Source: Trichobilharzia szidati (taxonomy: Eukaryota; Platyhelminthes; Trematoda; Strigeidida; Schistosomatidae). From it: 64,000 nucleotides of DNA. Where the stretch lies: contig OX235273.1 of NCBI GenBank assembly GCA_944472155.2, positions 31,159,204-31,223,203 of the forward strand, read 5' to 3'. This document shows, in pieces, positions 1 to 12,900 of this stretch; within the stretch, counting starts at the first letter, position 1; the number at the start of each line of letters is the position of its first letter. Made by a program: the position numbers and the translations under genes. A model generated the notes under the pieces. It was not told the origin of the DNA and searched no databases. It saw only the letters and a list, made by a program, of their open reading frames with translations.

Positions 1-137
1 CTAACACTCACCTCCCATTCGTCATGAAAGTTCAGATAGCCTCGTTTGAACTTCATCCGTCCGACAGGAGCTACTATCACTCGTGAACGTCAGGTTAAGT
101 AAAATACCACCGTAGACTATAACTCGTGGATGTGTAT

Positions 138-1480
138 CATTATTATTCCCTTGGCTCCCGAGTGGAGCATAAGTCTTCAACAACACATATCCACTTTGTT
201 CTATTTTCTGCCATCACCTTTAGTTGGGTCCGCGTCTGCCCAAACTCTCTCATCTCTTCCTCACACGATTTCCTCCATGTCACCTCAGGACTGACGAGCT
301 ACTCATCGCTTCCAACAAGTATTCCATTCGAGGGTCTGGCACGCAATGTCATTCAACAGACTCCTTAGTGTGTGCCCGATACATCTCCATTTTCTCCCAC
401 ATAGTTGTTGAGCGATCGGCTGATGGTTGGTTTGTTCCACTGCAGAGTTTCTAGTTACCTACTCTTTCTGGCCGGCCATCTGATTCTCAGTATAGAGCCA
501 ACGAAGACAGTTGTTAATAAAAGTCTGCAACCTGTTGGAAATCCTTTTCGTCACACGCAGTTTAAGATCCTGACCCTTATAGATGGGCCGACTTGATATT
601 ATTGTTGAAAGTCCCAATATTGTTCTTTATTTCGCAGAGAGCAGAAGATTTCCAAACTGTCTTCCACTTTGTGTGAGATTAGACATTTATCATCTGAGAA
701 CTCTAGATCTTTTAGAGTCTTCTTATCGGTGGTCCAGCGTATTTTTATCTCCTTGCTCCTCACAATCTGACACATAATCCAGTCCACCACAATTAGGAAT
801 ATCATTGGTGATAATAGACAGCCAGCTTGTCTTACTCCTGTAAGCACTTCAAACGCCGAGCTGCGTTTTCCGTCGTGGATCACCTGACATGTGACATCGC
901 TATATAGATAGCTCATGAATGAGGTTGGTAAATATTTGGGCACTTCACGCCAAAGTGTTGAAGTAGTTTCCAGATTTCTTCTTGGTCAACAATGTCTGTC
1001 GAAGGCCCCCTAAAAGTCGACGAAGTTGAGACAGAGGTTTGACTGCCATTCTATGCTTTGTTCTGTGGTAGCGATGCGTATATTTGCGATTTGGTCAGCA
1101 CATGATTTGCCTTTCTTGAATCCAGCTTGTTCCGGGCGGAGATCTGCATCCAGTGCATTCTTTATTCTCTGCAGGTTGACGCGACGTAATATTTTACTTG
1201 CTGTGAGTGAATCACAGCATTATTCCACGTCAGTCCTTGCAGAAGGAGGCCTAAGACGCCTTTCTTTGGCAGATTGACGAGGTAACCAGCGTTACTTGAA
1301 AGCTTTTGCAGTAATGGCGTGAGTATATCTGCGACAGACTCTGCGTCCGTTTCCATTGCTTTTGAGGCAATTCCGTCTAGTCTTGCTGCATTTCCGAACT
1401 TCAGCAGCTTAAGCGCATTTTGGGTTTTTTCTTTCTTTGGACGAGCAGTGGCCTCTAGCAGTTCCGTGCGTGCTATTGGT
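138..1480 (-). mobile_element. Decayed RTE-type LINE, reverse transcriptase region (copy E)
   Basis: Read on the minus strand from about 1480 down to 138, this is the RT and C-terminal part of an RTE-like non-LTR retrotransposon. A piece at 1162-1356 resembles the RT N-terminal segment (ADILTPLLQKL, LVNLPKKG). A piece at 599-943 carries motif B as GVRQAGCLLSP, with one inserted residue, then VDWIM and motif C as EFSDDKCLIS, close to the usual FADD. The C-terminal part at 138-600 matches, by eye, the corresponding part of the better copy at 60.5-61.0 kb. Frames shift repeatedly and stops are frequent, so it is dead. The 3' end at about 138-150 is a short AATAATAATG-type tail, usual for RTE elements. 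No endonuclease is seen, so the copy is 5' truncated. It is more diverged than the copies at 16.7 and 57.5 kb. The family assignment is firm and the exact ends are not. Confidence 0.8.
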
Positions 1481-1922
1481 GGTACTTCTTGTCAAACCGT
1501 GGATATGTGCTGTTCGCTTAATTTTGAGTTAAACAAATGATTCTACTTGTGACAAATTTAACGTTCTCCAAATGAGTTTTAGAAGAAACTAAGATCCTGA
1601 CTTTTTTTAGCTTAGAACTAATCAGACTAACTTGATTATTATCATATCTCCCAGTCACAAATTTATACGCACTGTAGTGGAATAATGTATTGAGGAATAC
1701 TCCTTGAACAATATATTTATAATATTGGTGCCCATTTGAATATCTCAGCTGATTGTGTAATTATTGTTTGTTTTCTCTCAAGCTGGTGTATTATAATTCC
1801 AGCATACAAATATCTTCATTCTCCGTGAAAATGAAATAAATAATCCCAACACTTCGTTCTACAAACTGGTTCCAACTTGTGGGAAAATATTCGAAACTAA
1901 GATACCAAAGTTATGCATGTGG
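1481..1922. other. No gene recognised
   Basis: AT-rich sequence between the RTE copy and the SINE. No open frame of note and no recognised repeat. Confidence 0.5.
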
Positions 1923-2155
1923 AAGTGCGTCGGTGGCATAGCGGTTAGGACGCTCGCTGACCATGTATGTGGTACGGTGTTCGATCCCCGGTTGGCGCAC
2001 TCCTTTACCTTACTAAGCTAGAAATAAAACTGTTGAAGAGAAAAGGTTGGGCATGAGGCTAGCAACCCCATCCTGTTAAAATAAACGCTGCTACAGAAAC
2101 TTCAAGACTCTAGCTTGAAGCCCTATGTTCCACTGGGAATGTGAAGGAATAAAAA
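1923..2155 (+). mobile_element. SINE-A: tRNA-like head joined to RTE 5' and 3' ends
   Basis: The first 80 bases (1923-2003) resemble a tRNA gene: an A-box-like TAGCGGTTAGGACGC and a B-box-like TGTTCGATCCCCG, with the ends GCGTCGG and GGCGCAC. The next part, GGCATGAGGCTAGCAACC followed by GCTACAGAAACTTCA (about 2050-2105), matches the 5' untranslated region of the RTE at 58.03-58.09 kb. The last part, CCTATGTTCCACTGGGAA through GGAATA (about 2121-2150), matches the RTE 3' end as seen at 18.03-18.07 kb. The element is therefore a chimera of a tRNA-derived promoter and a drastically deleted RTE. Sharing a 3' tail with a LINE is the usual sign that the LINE's enzymes move the SINE. It has no coding capacity. 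Confidence 0.7.
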
Positions 2156-4342
2156 AATGCATGTGAAAGGATATGTGTTGTCTTCAAAACACTTGTCTAG
2201 CCATATCCAAAATAACTATCTAAAGGGTTTGTCACATCTATCTTTGTCTAATATACCAGTAACAGTCCTGAAGCACAAATGATGAGGCTAATATACTAAA
2301 CAATCAGGATAACCAGTTGTTTTCATAAACCACAAGTATGTAAAAGATACGAGCAAACAAATTCTCTCTTGAAATTTATTTAAATAATGGAACTTATGAG
2401 GAATATTACTGACTGCACAAGAATATGAGTGGTAAATGAGATCTAAAATTATAATCCAATTAATGTGCTCACCACTGTTATTCACAAACAAATTACCAAA
2501 TAAATATGTGTAAAAGATGTGCTTCTCCATGAATTTTGAGAAGTGAGATGGTTGGAGGCAGCCAATGAGAATGCCAACACATGATTCCTTGTTTTGTATC
2601 CAATCTCCGGAGAAAATTATACATTAAAGACATTTACTTTGAAGGCTGCTTGACACACTACAATTAACTCCTGAACATCACAATGATCTTGGTGATTACC
2701 ACCAGTATCAGTGTGAATATAATTACCTAGTCAATTCACCTTCAAAAAACATTTTACCTAAACTTTGGTAGTACTTTAAATCGTTAATTAATTTTGACTG
2801 TTTCCTTCGTCTATTATCGTTTGTTAATTGACCGTTGCTGTCATTTAGTGATATATTTTTGCATTTGTGAGAATGAAGAAACTTCTACAGGTGGTTGTAA
2901 TCTGAAATCATTAGCACAAAATTGAATCCACCACAATTATAAATACGCGAATATTATTCTGTTCCAAAGAACTAAGATATTGTGGATTTTATTTATGAAA
3001 TTCATATATGAATATATAAACATACATATATATATTTAGATATATATATATTTGATAATAAAACTGGAAATGTTTGATGCTGAAACAAAAGCCAGAATCA
3101 CCGTGGTGCTGGAATCAGTGGATACTGTAATTGCAGTTCTGGCGATATTGACCTGAACTATGTGTCTGAAATGCCAACTAATTCACCAGCCATCCAGATG
3201 TAGTCATTGTCTATCTGTTTACGTATCTATCCATGTGTGGGACAAACAACCAACTTGAATTGTTAAACAACTCTGCCATCATTGCTGTACAATGAGCACA
3301 CATTGTAATATACGAATGTCAACCGAATATTCAAGTTTGTCTTTTCTGAATAATGCCGAAGTGCATCCCTGAATATGTGACCGAAAGATAAATAGTTGGA
3401 AGCAATCCTTAGTTTTCAATGTTGTAAGAAATGAGTAAAGCACATATTGACCTGAAAGAATATGTACATCCGTATTTGCAACACATAGCTAACCTGATCA
3501 GTAATCTCATTTCAGTGATAAACTGAGATCAGAAATTGCCTCTTATATTTTGTGAATACTTCGTCAATCAGTAAAAATCTATGAATACGTAATTCATGAT
3601 ATCACATTGAACATTGTTAATTTTTACATCATAATGTGCAGAGATTTGAAAGGCAGTAACCAGTCTTCATAGTTCCATTATGTGTGCCAGTAGGAGGAAC
3701 ATAAGAACTACAATGATCAGCTTATAGAACAGCCAAAGTACACTGTTCTGAGCAAAATGAATAGTGCCTGACGCTTAATACCTAAGGCGAATTTATCAAT
3801 GGTCAATATTTCGCTCATAAAATCTGGGAGTCTTGACTTTTATTGTTGGTCAGATGGGTTCGATAAATGCATCGTAGCGTCTCTTCATCAGGCTTGACAT
3901 ATTCTGAACTTGATGATTTATGGAATATTAATAGTTATCATGATTATACACCTTTTTATTTCATACTAATATTCATGCAACAAATGGGGTTTAAATATGG
4001 CGTGCAACTATTTAGCCACTGTTAAAGAATGAGTCGTTATAAATGTTTTGTGACAATCAATTCCCAAACACCACGACCTCTGTGACCAATTTATGAGTAA
4101 GGTGGGTACTATTGGCAAGAACATGTAAGTAGTATGTAGTGTGTGATGTATTCGGTGAATAAAGGAGGCAGCGGTGATGCGGAGAAATGAAAGACCTTGT
4201 GAAACAACAGAAAATCTGAAAACATTTCAATGGACGCAAAATATGTGGAACATATTGAAATAGAGATTTTCACATGATGTGTATGCATTCGCCCATATCT
4301 GTACATCAATTCGCCAACACACAACTCCAACATCGAAAACTA
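2156..4342. other. Gene-poor AT-rich stretch
   Basis: No supported gene. Open frames are short and without recognisable domains. A run of ATATAT-type simple sequence lies at about 3004-3056. Confidence 0.5.
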
Positions 4343-4530
4343 TCGTCGGTGGCACAGTGGTTAGGACTCTCGCCGACCATGCACATGGTCCGGGGTTCGA
4401 TCCCCTGCCGGCGCACACCCGCTATCTATGGTCGGCCTGAATTTGGGCAGCCGATATCCATGCTGAAAATTCCATACTTGTACTGAAAATACGGTGTGGA
4501 ATCAAGCTGTAAGTCAAATAAATAATCAAA
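4343..4530 (+). mobile_element. SINE-B: tRNA-headed SINE
   Basis: The head at 4343-4417 has the A-box-like CAGTGGTTAGGACTC and the B-box-like GGTTCGATCCCC. It belongs to the same tRNA-like head family as 1923-2003 and 18094-18170. The body differs from SINE-A: it carries GGTCGGCCTGAATT and ends with ATACGGTGTGGAAT before an AAATAAATAATC-type A-rich tail. The same body and tail are found on the minus strand at 16.2-16.4 and 22.2-22.3 kb, which defines the family. Confidence 0.7.
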
Positions 4531-6920
4531 TAAAATAATTCACTGTTGCATGACTATCCTGCTCAGATGTTTACTTCAACCTTATTTCATTCATTTTTCA
4601 ATAATGCACAATTCTTATAAATCATGAGTGATGTGATAATTTTCCGTTGCTTTCCTGAATTTATTATCCAAACTCCACTCAATTGGAGTGTGACTCCATT
4701 TCAACTCACCCTTACCAACCTCCCCAAGCACAGCATCTTAGTAGCAACCGTTCAATTCAGTCGGCAAAGATAACAAAATATTTCTGATGAACTAGTGAAT
4801 AAAGTATTAGGTTAATATTTTTTCTTGAAGGCTCTAAACCGTAAGCCTGGGGCCTGGAATTCGAGCTCATTCAAAATTCGCAAAGTTAAACCCAGTTCAG
4901 AAAACTAAATAAAATAACAGAAATGAACCTAACATGATTAAATGAGCTCATCACTATTATTTCGTGGTTGCAACCAGAACAATACTCAAGTACCAGTTGC
5001 AGAAACGTTTCGAGCATACTTTTCTTCGGTTGACAGGAGGTAATTGATAGGAACTATAGGTAACGCAGGTCAAGGATAGCGTAAACTGTTAAACTGTTAG
5101 GAGTGGAAAGCGTGCACAGTGATAACGAGCCACCTACAACTGCAGACTCACTTCAAACTTGACTGATAAAATTCAGCTTACACCAACACAAATGACTAAA
5201 CATTTGGTATTAGTTACTACCTAATATCCAAATGAGTATGTTACATTCATTCATCAACACAATGAACGTCAGTTTTCTCATTCTTGCTTTGTCGCATAAT
5301 GGTAATCTGTCGAAAACAAAGTGAATGATTAGTCAGTGGCTTTCTATAATTGTCTCATACTCTGTACCTCTTGTACTTTCAAAACATACACTATGGTTAC
5401 GACGAATATATCAGTTTAGTGTAAACTGTCAACTGTCAACTGACACTTACCACTTGATTAGTTCCCATCGCACCAGAGGAATCTTGTGCATCCCAACCTT
5501 TCCAGTACATTCCACAAAAATAGTGTGGGTGATCTTGGAAATAAATCCTATATTCCTTCGTGGATGAACTGAAATATTACAATATTAATAATTCATTACC
5601 TCGTTTGCTTCAACCAAAATAAGAAAGGCGATAATATCACATACATTTCGTGCGGCACCAATTGTGTTTCACTTCAGAGCAAATTAGAACATCACAAATA
5701 AGGATAATTAAAATATTATCGGAACGAAAATCTTTTACTATTTCGCTCATTTATCATGAACACGTGCTAAACAGTCATGTTAACAAGGTTGGCAGTAACT
5801 GATTTGAATCGGAAGGAATTCTTCTAATAAACCAGACATCAACCTAGAATGAGATGAATACATTGGAGAAAATCTATGTTTACTTCATGTATAGTAATCA
5901 AACATTGAAGTGATAACAGATATCAGGCCCTCGAATGGAATCCAAAAGAAAAACTGCGATGAGTTTTGTTTCTCAAGTTGACGTGGAGATCAAGTGAATA
6001 GGAAATAAAAGCTTGTGGGCAGCCGTGAGGACAGTTGAATATGATGATCGGAGAGTAGCAGGGAATGTAATCACACCTGCATTTCAAATTCTCATTAGCT
6101 GTCTTCAGAGAAGTAAACACTAATCACAGTAGAACGAATTAGATAATCAAGAGGAAGAACAAGTTAGTGCTTTTATAATTATCTTATTTTGGCGAAACAT
6201 TTGGATGTTTTTGTTTTAGTGTAGAGAAATAAGCGGTGACGTCATTAGATAAAGTCAGTGACATATACTTCATTGACGAAAAGATTCCCACGTTGATCAG
6301 GATTCTGAAAATGGTAGAAAGTGTTGGCAGCTATGCACGCGGAGGTGACCACTTTCCATTCATGCTTCCAACATGGACGAAAATGCAAAATTTACAAAAA
6401 TTTCTTGGCAAATTCCAGTGCACTGGGATGAAGAATGAAATCAAGGCATCAGTATGCTCCTGCAGCAAATGACTGGCCAAACGAATACTTCAGCGGTAGT
6501 ATTTTTCACCGCGTCTATGCGTTTACTCTGGTAGGTCAGTTTCTCTGAGTTTGCAGATATTCTCTAATGAAGAGGAGTAATATATGTGTTACCAAGAGGC
6601 AGGACATTTAGTCAACTGGCTTCAGTCACCTAACTCATTGTTATCTTGAAGTCATCCTGATGAGATGAAATTCATCTCTATTAATCAATTAATTTTTTCA
6701 ACACTGAACAGATGGATAATCATGTTCAAACTAGAATAGCATAAAATGATGTTTTTAATTTTGTTTAGGAATTACGAAGGAAGTTTTCACTTATTGTTCG
6801 TGAAAGTAGTTCCACTTTGCTATTGTACTCCGAATAATTGCAAAGCAAATCAAAGACTTGATGTGTGACAAAAGGCATTTGGAACAGTCTGCTGAAGACT
6901 TTCATCAACACCCCCGCTTT
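4531..6920. other. Gene-poor AT-rich stretch
   Basis: No supported gene. The frame at 6236-6472 (78 codons, GTG start) has no recognised domain. At about 4998-5030, minus-strand GAAACGTTT next to CGAAGA vaguely recalls a degraded hammerhead core, but it lacks convincing stems. Confidence 0.45.
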
Positions 6921-6924
6921 TGCT

Positions 6925-7165
6925 GGCTCGTTATTGAAATTCACATGGGCTGAAAGGTCGCGTGGCTACTTCTTCATTTTATTGGTATACTTTTCCTTCA
7001 AGTGTAAAATATGTTGTTGTTATAAGGAATTCACTGATTTCTATCATCTCTTCTACTGATAATTGTGTCCCGTCTCTTAGGTCATCATATTCGTTTAGTC
7101 TCACTTCCAGTGCATCCATGGCCATGTGAACGGGTATTTTGGTATAAAGAGTATGTTAATTTCTT
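6925..7165 (-). pseudogene. Penelope-like element reverse transcriptase fragment
   Basis: On the minus strand the frame reads SLYTKIPVHMAMDALEV, then ISEFLITTTYFTLEGKVYQ and a stop. This is the PLE RT segment that leads into the GVAxGSP motif, and it aligns by eye with the related segment of the PLE at 15.0-15.3 kb (SLYTNIPINMALEAVEK, then CLTSTIFKFQGKMYRQ). After the stop, NEEVAT and FSP look like a decayed GVAIGSP. Only about 80 codons remain; the catalytic YADD region and the GIY-YIG domain are absent. It is a dead fragment of an old insertion. Confidence 0.7.
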
Positions 7166-7169
7166 TTCA

Positions 7170-9705
7170 GCTATTCTCTGTTATTCTTTCATGTGTGTTC
7201 CATTTGATGCTACTTAAAATTAGTAAGTAGTATGAATATGTTATACATCTTAAAACAGACGTTCTTTGCTAATGAGGTTTAACTCACTGAATATGTTTAC
7301 ACTCTATTTGATGTATTGTAATTATTTTCTTATAGTCGAACATTATTTGCTGTATATGTTTTATTCGAGTACCCATTACTGTTGAACATTGCTTATCCGT
7401 ATACCTTTATTCTGTGTCTGGAATTCGAGCGCTGCTGGAATAAACCTAGAATCGCCTCCGACACAGCTCTGTTGTTTTCACTTATTGACGTGTGGTGACT
7501 GTGCTTTTGATGGCATTCCACCACAGACACCTCACAGTTGAGGTTTGTGTATTATATTTCATATTTTATGTTTAATATAGTAACATATTTTAAACTAATC
7601 CTGTGTTTTCCGAATTTGCGCATCACTCAGCGTGCTGTTTTAACAAACAGAGCAGGTAAAACACCAAACAGTTTCAGCTGAGACTCCAAGATCAATAAAT
7701 CAGAGATGCACGTTTGTGAGTAAAACTCATTGACTCATATTTCACATGGTGAATAATATCATTAAGACAAATAAATTGATGGTTTAAATTATATTATGTT
7801 GAACAGTATTGTATAAAGTAAACTCCAAAAAACATTTAATTATTCACTGGATAATTTAAACATGCAATGACAATGACAGTTAGTAATGTGTTCAAAACAG
7901 AAAGTTAGGTGAACAACTGTTACTCAGAAAGAGAGTACAAATTTAATGTCTCAATTAAATGAAAATATGTCAGTTTGGATTAATTATCAGTTCAGCTGGA
8001 AAATAATTAGCAAAGGTGGTTGAAGTTCCAGACCGCTTCCCTTCAGAAATCTAAAAAACACAACAGAACATTTTGAAATCTTCAGTGAAGGATTTAGTGC
8101 ACGCAGTTGTTGCAACAGAAAAACATAAATGAATACCGCACTTTTGCATGCTGAAAAAAACCCACTCCTAGTTTGATTGTTCGGCTGTTATCAGTGTAGT
8201 ACAACCACTTAATTGGTTCTTCCATGAAGTGTTGCTTTCCCGTTATTTCGCCAAATCACCACTTACTAATTTTAGCTTACCCTTTATTTCGAATTCATAT
8301 ATGGTTAGCAAACAGCTCAACTGCTCAATTCATTCCTTTGGAATGTATGCATGAAGCACAACAGACGATGAATTGATTCATGGGTGTACATACACGAACG
8401 GTTTGGTCAACCCCAGTATCCATTGTCAATTCATAATTCAATGTGATTTATTCATATCACATATGAAATCTAGTATACTTAGCACTGGGATGAATCTCAG
8501 AACTCGTGTTTCATCGCAATTAAAAGTATTACTGAAAACAAAAGTAACGACAAAATTTCCTTTGATTCTACTTTTGTCTGTTAATTTCAAATAGATTTTT
8601 TTGATGAATTTCAGGTTTGTCTAACATCATGTTTCGGATGGAAGGAGTAAATGAACTACTGGTCAATCTGATACATGTCTTGCATTATCACTATTAAGGC
8701 TCAGTTATTCCTGGTCAAGTGTTGAGCACATGAATTTATTCACATTCTCAGAGAATTGCCCAAAATGTTGTGATAACTACTTGGCATCCAATTATAACAC
8801 TACATATTAAAAACCCTATTTGTGAACAATGCAGGTAAACTAATTGGATTTATAATCCACCCACCATATCAGACCTTCTAATAATTGCGACAAGTTATAT
8901 CTGAAAATGAGGAAAAGATCACTCTTTAGAGTAAAATCATTTAAATCAAAATTTGACGACTGTTTAACATGTACAACACTACTTGGTAAAGATCTTCCGA
9001 GCACCCAATAAAAACCTAAACAATTCACATTTATAAGTTCTGGTTTCCCATTTTTACTTTTCATAGTAGTGGGATACTAGTGAAATACCGAAGTGACCCT
9101 CAGTCATTTTTTATGCAAACATACATATATATATACATATAAATTCACTTGAGGAAATTAGTTCAATGAGAGCATTTTGATTCGTTTGATAGAAATATAA
9201 CCAGCTCTTTTTCGTATAAGGAATATTTCGAGGGTTTCACTGTGCAGTAATTGTGCTTTGCAAAAGTCAGTTTTATCAGACCATTTCAGCCCATTCAGAA
9301 AAAAAAGTAAATAATCTCACACTACTCTGGTGGCTAGACACATCTTGCTGATTCTCTATTTTCTGTTTTGACACAACTGCTACTTGACTTTCATTGAAGT
9401 CTGAACTGAACGCATTACGAATCTCCCAATTTACTCAATTCTTTTTACGTAATCGGTTTGTTTTAAATTGCCATTTCATTCCACTCTTACTCTCTCCTCT
9501 CGACCTTCTCATCATATTGTGCATAAATCATTTCTGGTTGTTTAGTCATTAACTATTTCGTAAGCATTCCTCTTATTCTGCTGTTATACCTATCAAGTTG
9601 AAATAATTTAAGAATTATAGTAGACATTTCCATTTATTATAACTTATATCCCCTTAAGGTTGTTAGCAGTAGAATAAAAAAGCTAAATATATACTTCACA
9701 TAAAT
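7170..9705. other. Gene-poor AT-rich stretch
   Basis: No supported gene. At 7420-7520 there is a less AT-rich patch with GGAATAAACC followed by a C/T-rich stretch, which could be the end of an LTR, but no partner repeat or coding region supports this. A short ATATAT run lies at 9121-9140. Confidence 0.4.
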
Positions 9706-9963
9706 TTATTCTTGATTCTATGGAGGATTTCATCATGAGCTGACATCAGTTAGAGAACCACTGGAAAACCTGGGAGTACTGGACAGCTGTTTCGTCCTAG
9801 TTTGGGACTCTTCATCAGTACGCACCCAAACTAGGACGAAACAGCTGTCCAGTACTCCCAGGTTTTCCAGTGGTTCTCTAACTGATGTCAGCTCATGATG
9901 AAATCCTCCATACAATCAAACAAAATCCCTACCAAACCAATACTTGAAAATTATTCTTGATTC
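9706..9963. mobile_element. Foldback derived from the hammerhead SINE, with target-site duplication
   Basis: Two arms of 88 bp, 9719-9806 and 9825-9912, are exact reverse complements by my reading, with an 18-bp spacer. The right arm runs on into the normal SINE 3' tail (CAATCAAACAAAATCCC, then ACTTGAAAA). The whole is flanked by the 13-bp direct repeat TTATTCTTGATTC (9706-9718 and 9951-9963), which marks it as one retroposition event. On the minus strand the spacer and left arm hold a complete hammerhead-like segment: CTGATGA, AGA, GTCC, loop, GGAC, GAAAC. The 3' part of the same SINE occurs upright at 32.82-32.94 kb. Confidence 0.9.
9789..9824 (-). ncRNA. Hammerhead-ribozyme-like core
   Basis: Minus strand: CTGATGA (9817 to 9811), then AGA, GTCC, the loop CAAACTA, GGAC, and GAAAC (9793 to 9789). 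CUGAUGA and GAAA are the two conserved strands of a hammerhead core, and GUCC/GGAC is stem II. Three extra bases (AGA) sit before stem II compared with the CUGAUGA-GUCC arrangement of the known schistosome SINE ribozyme, so activity is doubtful. Confidence 0.55.
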
Positions 9964-12900
9964 GTTCAAATTCAGTTAAGCAGTAAAACATTGCTCATAC
10001 TCATACATTATGGAAAAGACGTGGGATTCAGAATTTCCTCGCATGGCTTATTATTAATGACAAATTAACTAGGCTTATTAATTTCAGTGTTCTTAATTGT
10101 CTATGCGAGTTTGTTAGCTTCACCTACATTATCTGGCGTTACCATATCTACTGCGTTGCATAAATTATAAGCTTCAGATCAGATCACACTGGAATTATTC
10201 TTCAGATTTTGAAGACTATTTCGCTGGTTTCACAGAATTATCGTTATGTTTTCCACTTCTTATAAGCTTTATGCACAATATGTATTTCAACTTCATCAGC
10301 ACCAGACATTTTAGACTGACTAGTTGCTAATTTTCCTCCAGTTATAACATACTGATTACATATTATTGAATCTGAAGTCGAGTTCATCCATTTTAATCCA
10401 CTGAGCTTACTTCTAATCATTCATTTTGCTCCGCAAATGTTTGATGAGAAATTGCCTTTTCTCATAGTATGATTTACAAATTAGTTTCGAATTACTACCA
10501 TGGTGTGAAGCTTTTGCGTACATAGTAATAATTGCGATGTACGTGTCAAGATGAACAAATGAAGAAGGAAACACATATTTCTAGATGGAACTTACGTTTT
10601 CCGTTGGGAAGTTCAATTTTACCTACAATTCAAAACGAATTTTGAATCATAAAGAAAGAGAAATTTTCTTACAAAATAACATAGGATTTTTCAATGGTCT
10701 TAGTTGTCAAACGACGTACTGAGTGAAAAATCATAATGTTACTACTGATAACAGCCCAATGATCGGTTGTTTGTAACCTTCTGAATGTTTCGACAATTTA
10801 AAATAGAGCACTCACTGGAAGCGATGCAAAATACAGTCTACAGCCATACTATGAGAAGTCAAAATCCCAGAAGTATAACTTCGAAGTTTTGATATAGTCA
10901 GACAAAAGGTTCTGACTTCGACTTCTAAATGTGTGAGGCCAGAAAACAGAGGTATTTTTCAATGACCTGATAAATTGACACTTGATAGGGAAAAGCCACC
11001 ACCAAACTTCGGGTTTCTCTTTTCGCATCTGGTGCTGGTATTATGTGATGTTAGTGTCTGAGAAGTTAGCTATTTTGATTAGGTGTCAGCTACCCATGTA
11101 ATGTATTGTTTTATTGACGAATCTGCATCCATTGTGATACACAGAAATGAATGAGAAAATTACAGAATAGGAAACTTGCAAGAACATGTCCGGCAAATGG
11201 TTGTGTTGCAAAAGCTCTTTAGCTGCGTAAGTTTTCTAATCTATATGGAGAAGGTCACACCTCACACTCCCAAGAGATTTTAGAGGATATTTTAATGGTG
11301 ATTTTCATTGAGAATATCAGTCACATCTATTGCGAATTCAATGGAATTATCAGTGCTTCCTAAGTCCATTGAAATAGTGAAGATGAAAACACTTTGTTAT
11401 TCTTCGAAGTAATTTTTGACAGACGGTGGTCTTTACACTACTTATACGCTGTTTGAGTGTGTTTCGACTGCAACACAAATGGGAATGGACGAGTAGAATA
11501 TCCGAGAGTAACATAGAGGAAATCATATAAAGGAGGAATGAATACTCGCGGGTAGTTACAGAACCAACTGAATATGGATGCGTGGTATCGACTGCAACGG
11601 AGATATGACACTAAAGTCATTTGTTCCACTATAGCAAAGGGATTAAAACAATAATGAAAATATTAGTCCCTGCACGAGGCCATTTCATGTTTAGGCGTAG
11701 GTATATATCAAACCTTTTTCGATGCTCATAAAATAAATTAAGCATTTTTATCTATTCCTAATTCGGTAAATTTGCTCATATTTCATATTCGAAATATAAC
11801 ATTTTTGATTGTGTATAGGAATACAAAACAGAGTTTGATCTAAGAAAATGTGCTTCATCATCGCTGAGACTCATCAATTCGGTGTTTGAAACATGACTAA
11901 AAGCTTTCCCCGCGACAGTGCGTCCAGGGACAGTTTTCGTCAAGTATATGGTACCTATCATCTAATCACCGTTTAAATGCATCTAGTATTTAGTGGAATA
12001 CCCCATTTCTAAATGCTCTGAATAGTATAAAGCAAACTTTCATCATGAATCACCTTGCAGCGCTAACTTTGGCATGGCTAGAAGGATCAATCTGTCGTCA
12101 AACCTCTTCTGTCAATCTCATTTCATCGGTGGCGATATCTATGACCATATCCGGCCAACAGGTTCAATAATACCAAGATCTTATGATTTCGATTTTTTTA
12201 TTATCACTTCTATTTTATTGCAACATAAAATTATTCGTAGTTGACGATAGAATACATTGGAATAAATTATAATGCTGGGCTTCTCTGGATAACATAAATG
12301 TGAAGTTAAAATGTTAAAGTGTGAAGAAAATGGTGGAACACTCCACTCACTCGTCCTAATCATCGGCTTCACTATTTTGTGATGAGAGAGTTTTCATTTA
12401 TAGGAAACATGAAAATTTGGGTTACAATCGATGAATCATTTTAGTTTTGATAGAAACGTAATAACCTCAAGAGGGGTTTTAAAAAACCTTAGTATATTTC
12501 CACCAGAGAACCAGACATTTGCAAAAAGTTTGGAGGGAGATAAACAGGCGCCAGAGAACTTGAGGAGGTTACAAAATTTATTGTTGGTTGAATAGCATTT
12601 TTTGATTTAACTGAACGGCGGATTCTAATGGCGTGCTCCCCATCAATAAGCAAATTGCACTTAAAAGCCGAAAACTGTTGACAGTAGTCTACACATTCCC
12701 TCAAAATAAAGGCATTCAGTATGCACACTACGTGACTGTATGAATGACCTACTAGAAATCTAATTATGTAGAAAAATGTCACGCAAAGTGTACAAAGAGG
12801 AAGTTTTATCCATTCTGCAAACTGGCTTTAGTACACCTATAGTAATTTAAAACTTCAGTTTAAAAAACTAGTGAAATCTTCGAAAATTCATTTAAACATA

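Noticed and set aside
1923..2003. Genuine tRNA gene.
   Set aside because: The head is followed by a SINE body, recurs several times and does not fold into a clean cloverleaf by eye; the same holds for 4343, 18094, 32746 and 50350.
4970..5045. Hammerhead-like strings (CGAAGA and GAAACGTTT on the minus strand).
   Set aside because: The conserved U of CUGANGA is missing, and neither stem I nor stem II pairs convincingly.
6236..6472. 78-codon frame with mixed composition.
   Set aside because: GTG start, no recognised family and no adjoining exon.
7180..7560. Possible solo LTR (AATAAACC, a less AT-rich patch, T-rich end).
   Set aside because: No second copy in the window, no clear TG...CA ends and no internal retroviral-type coding region.
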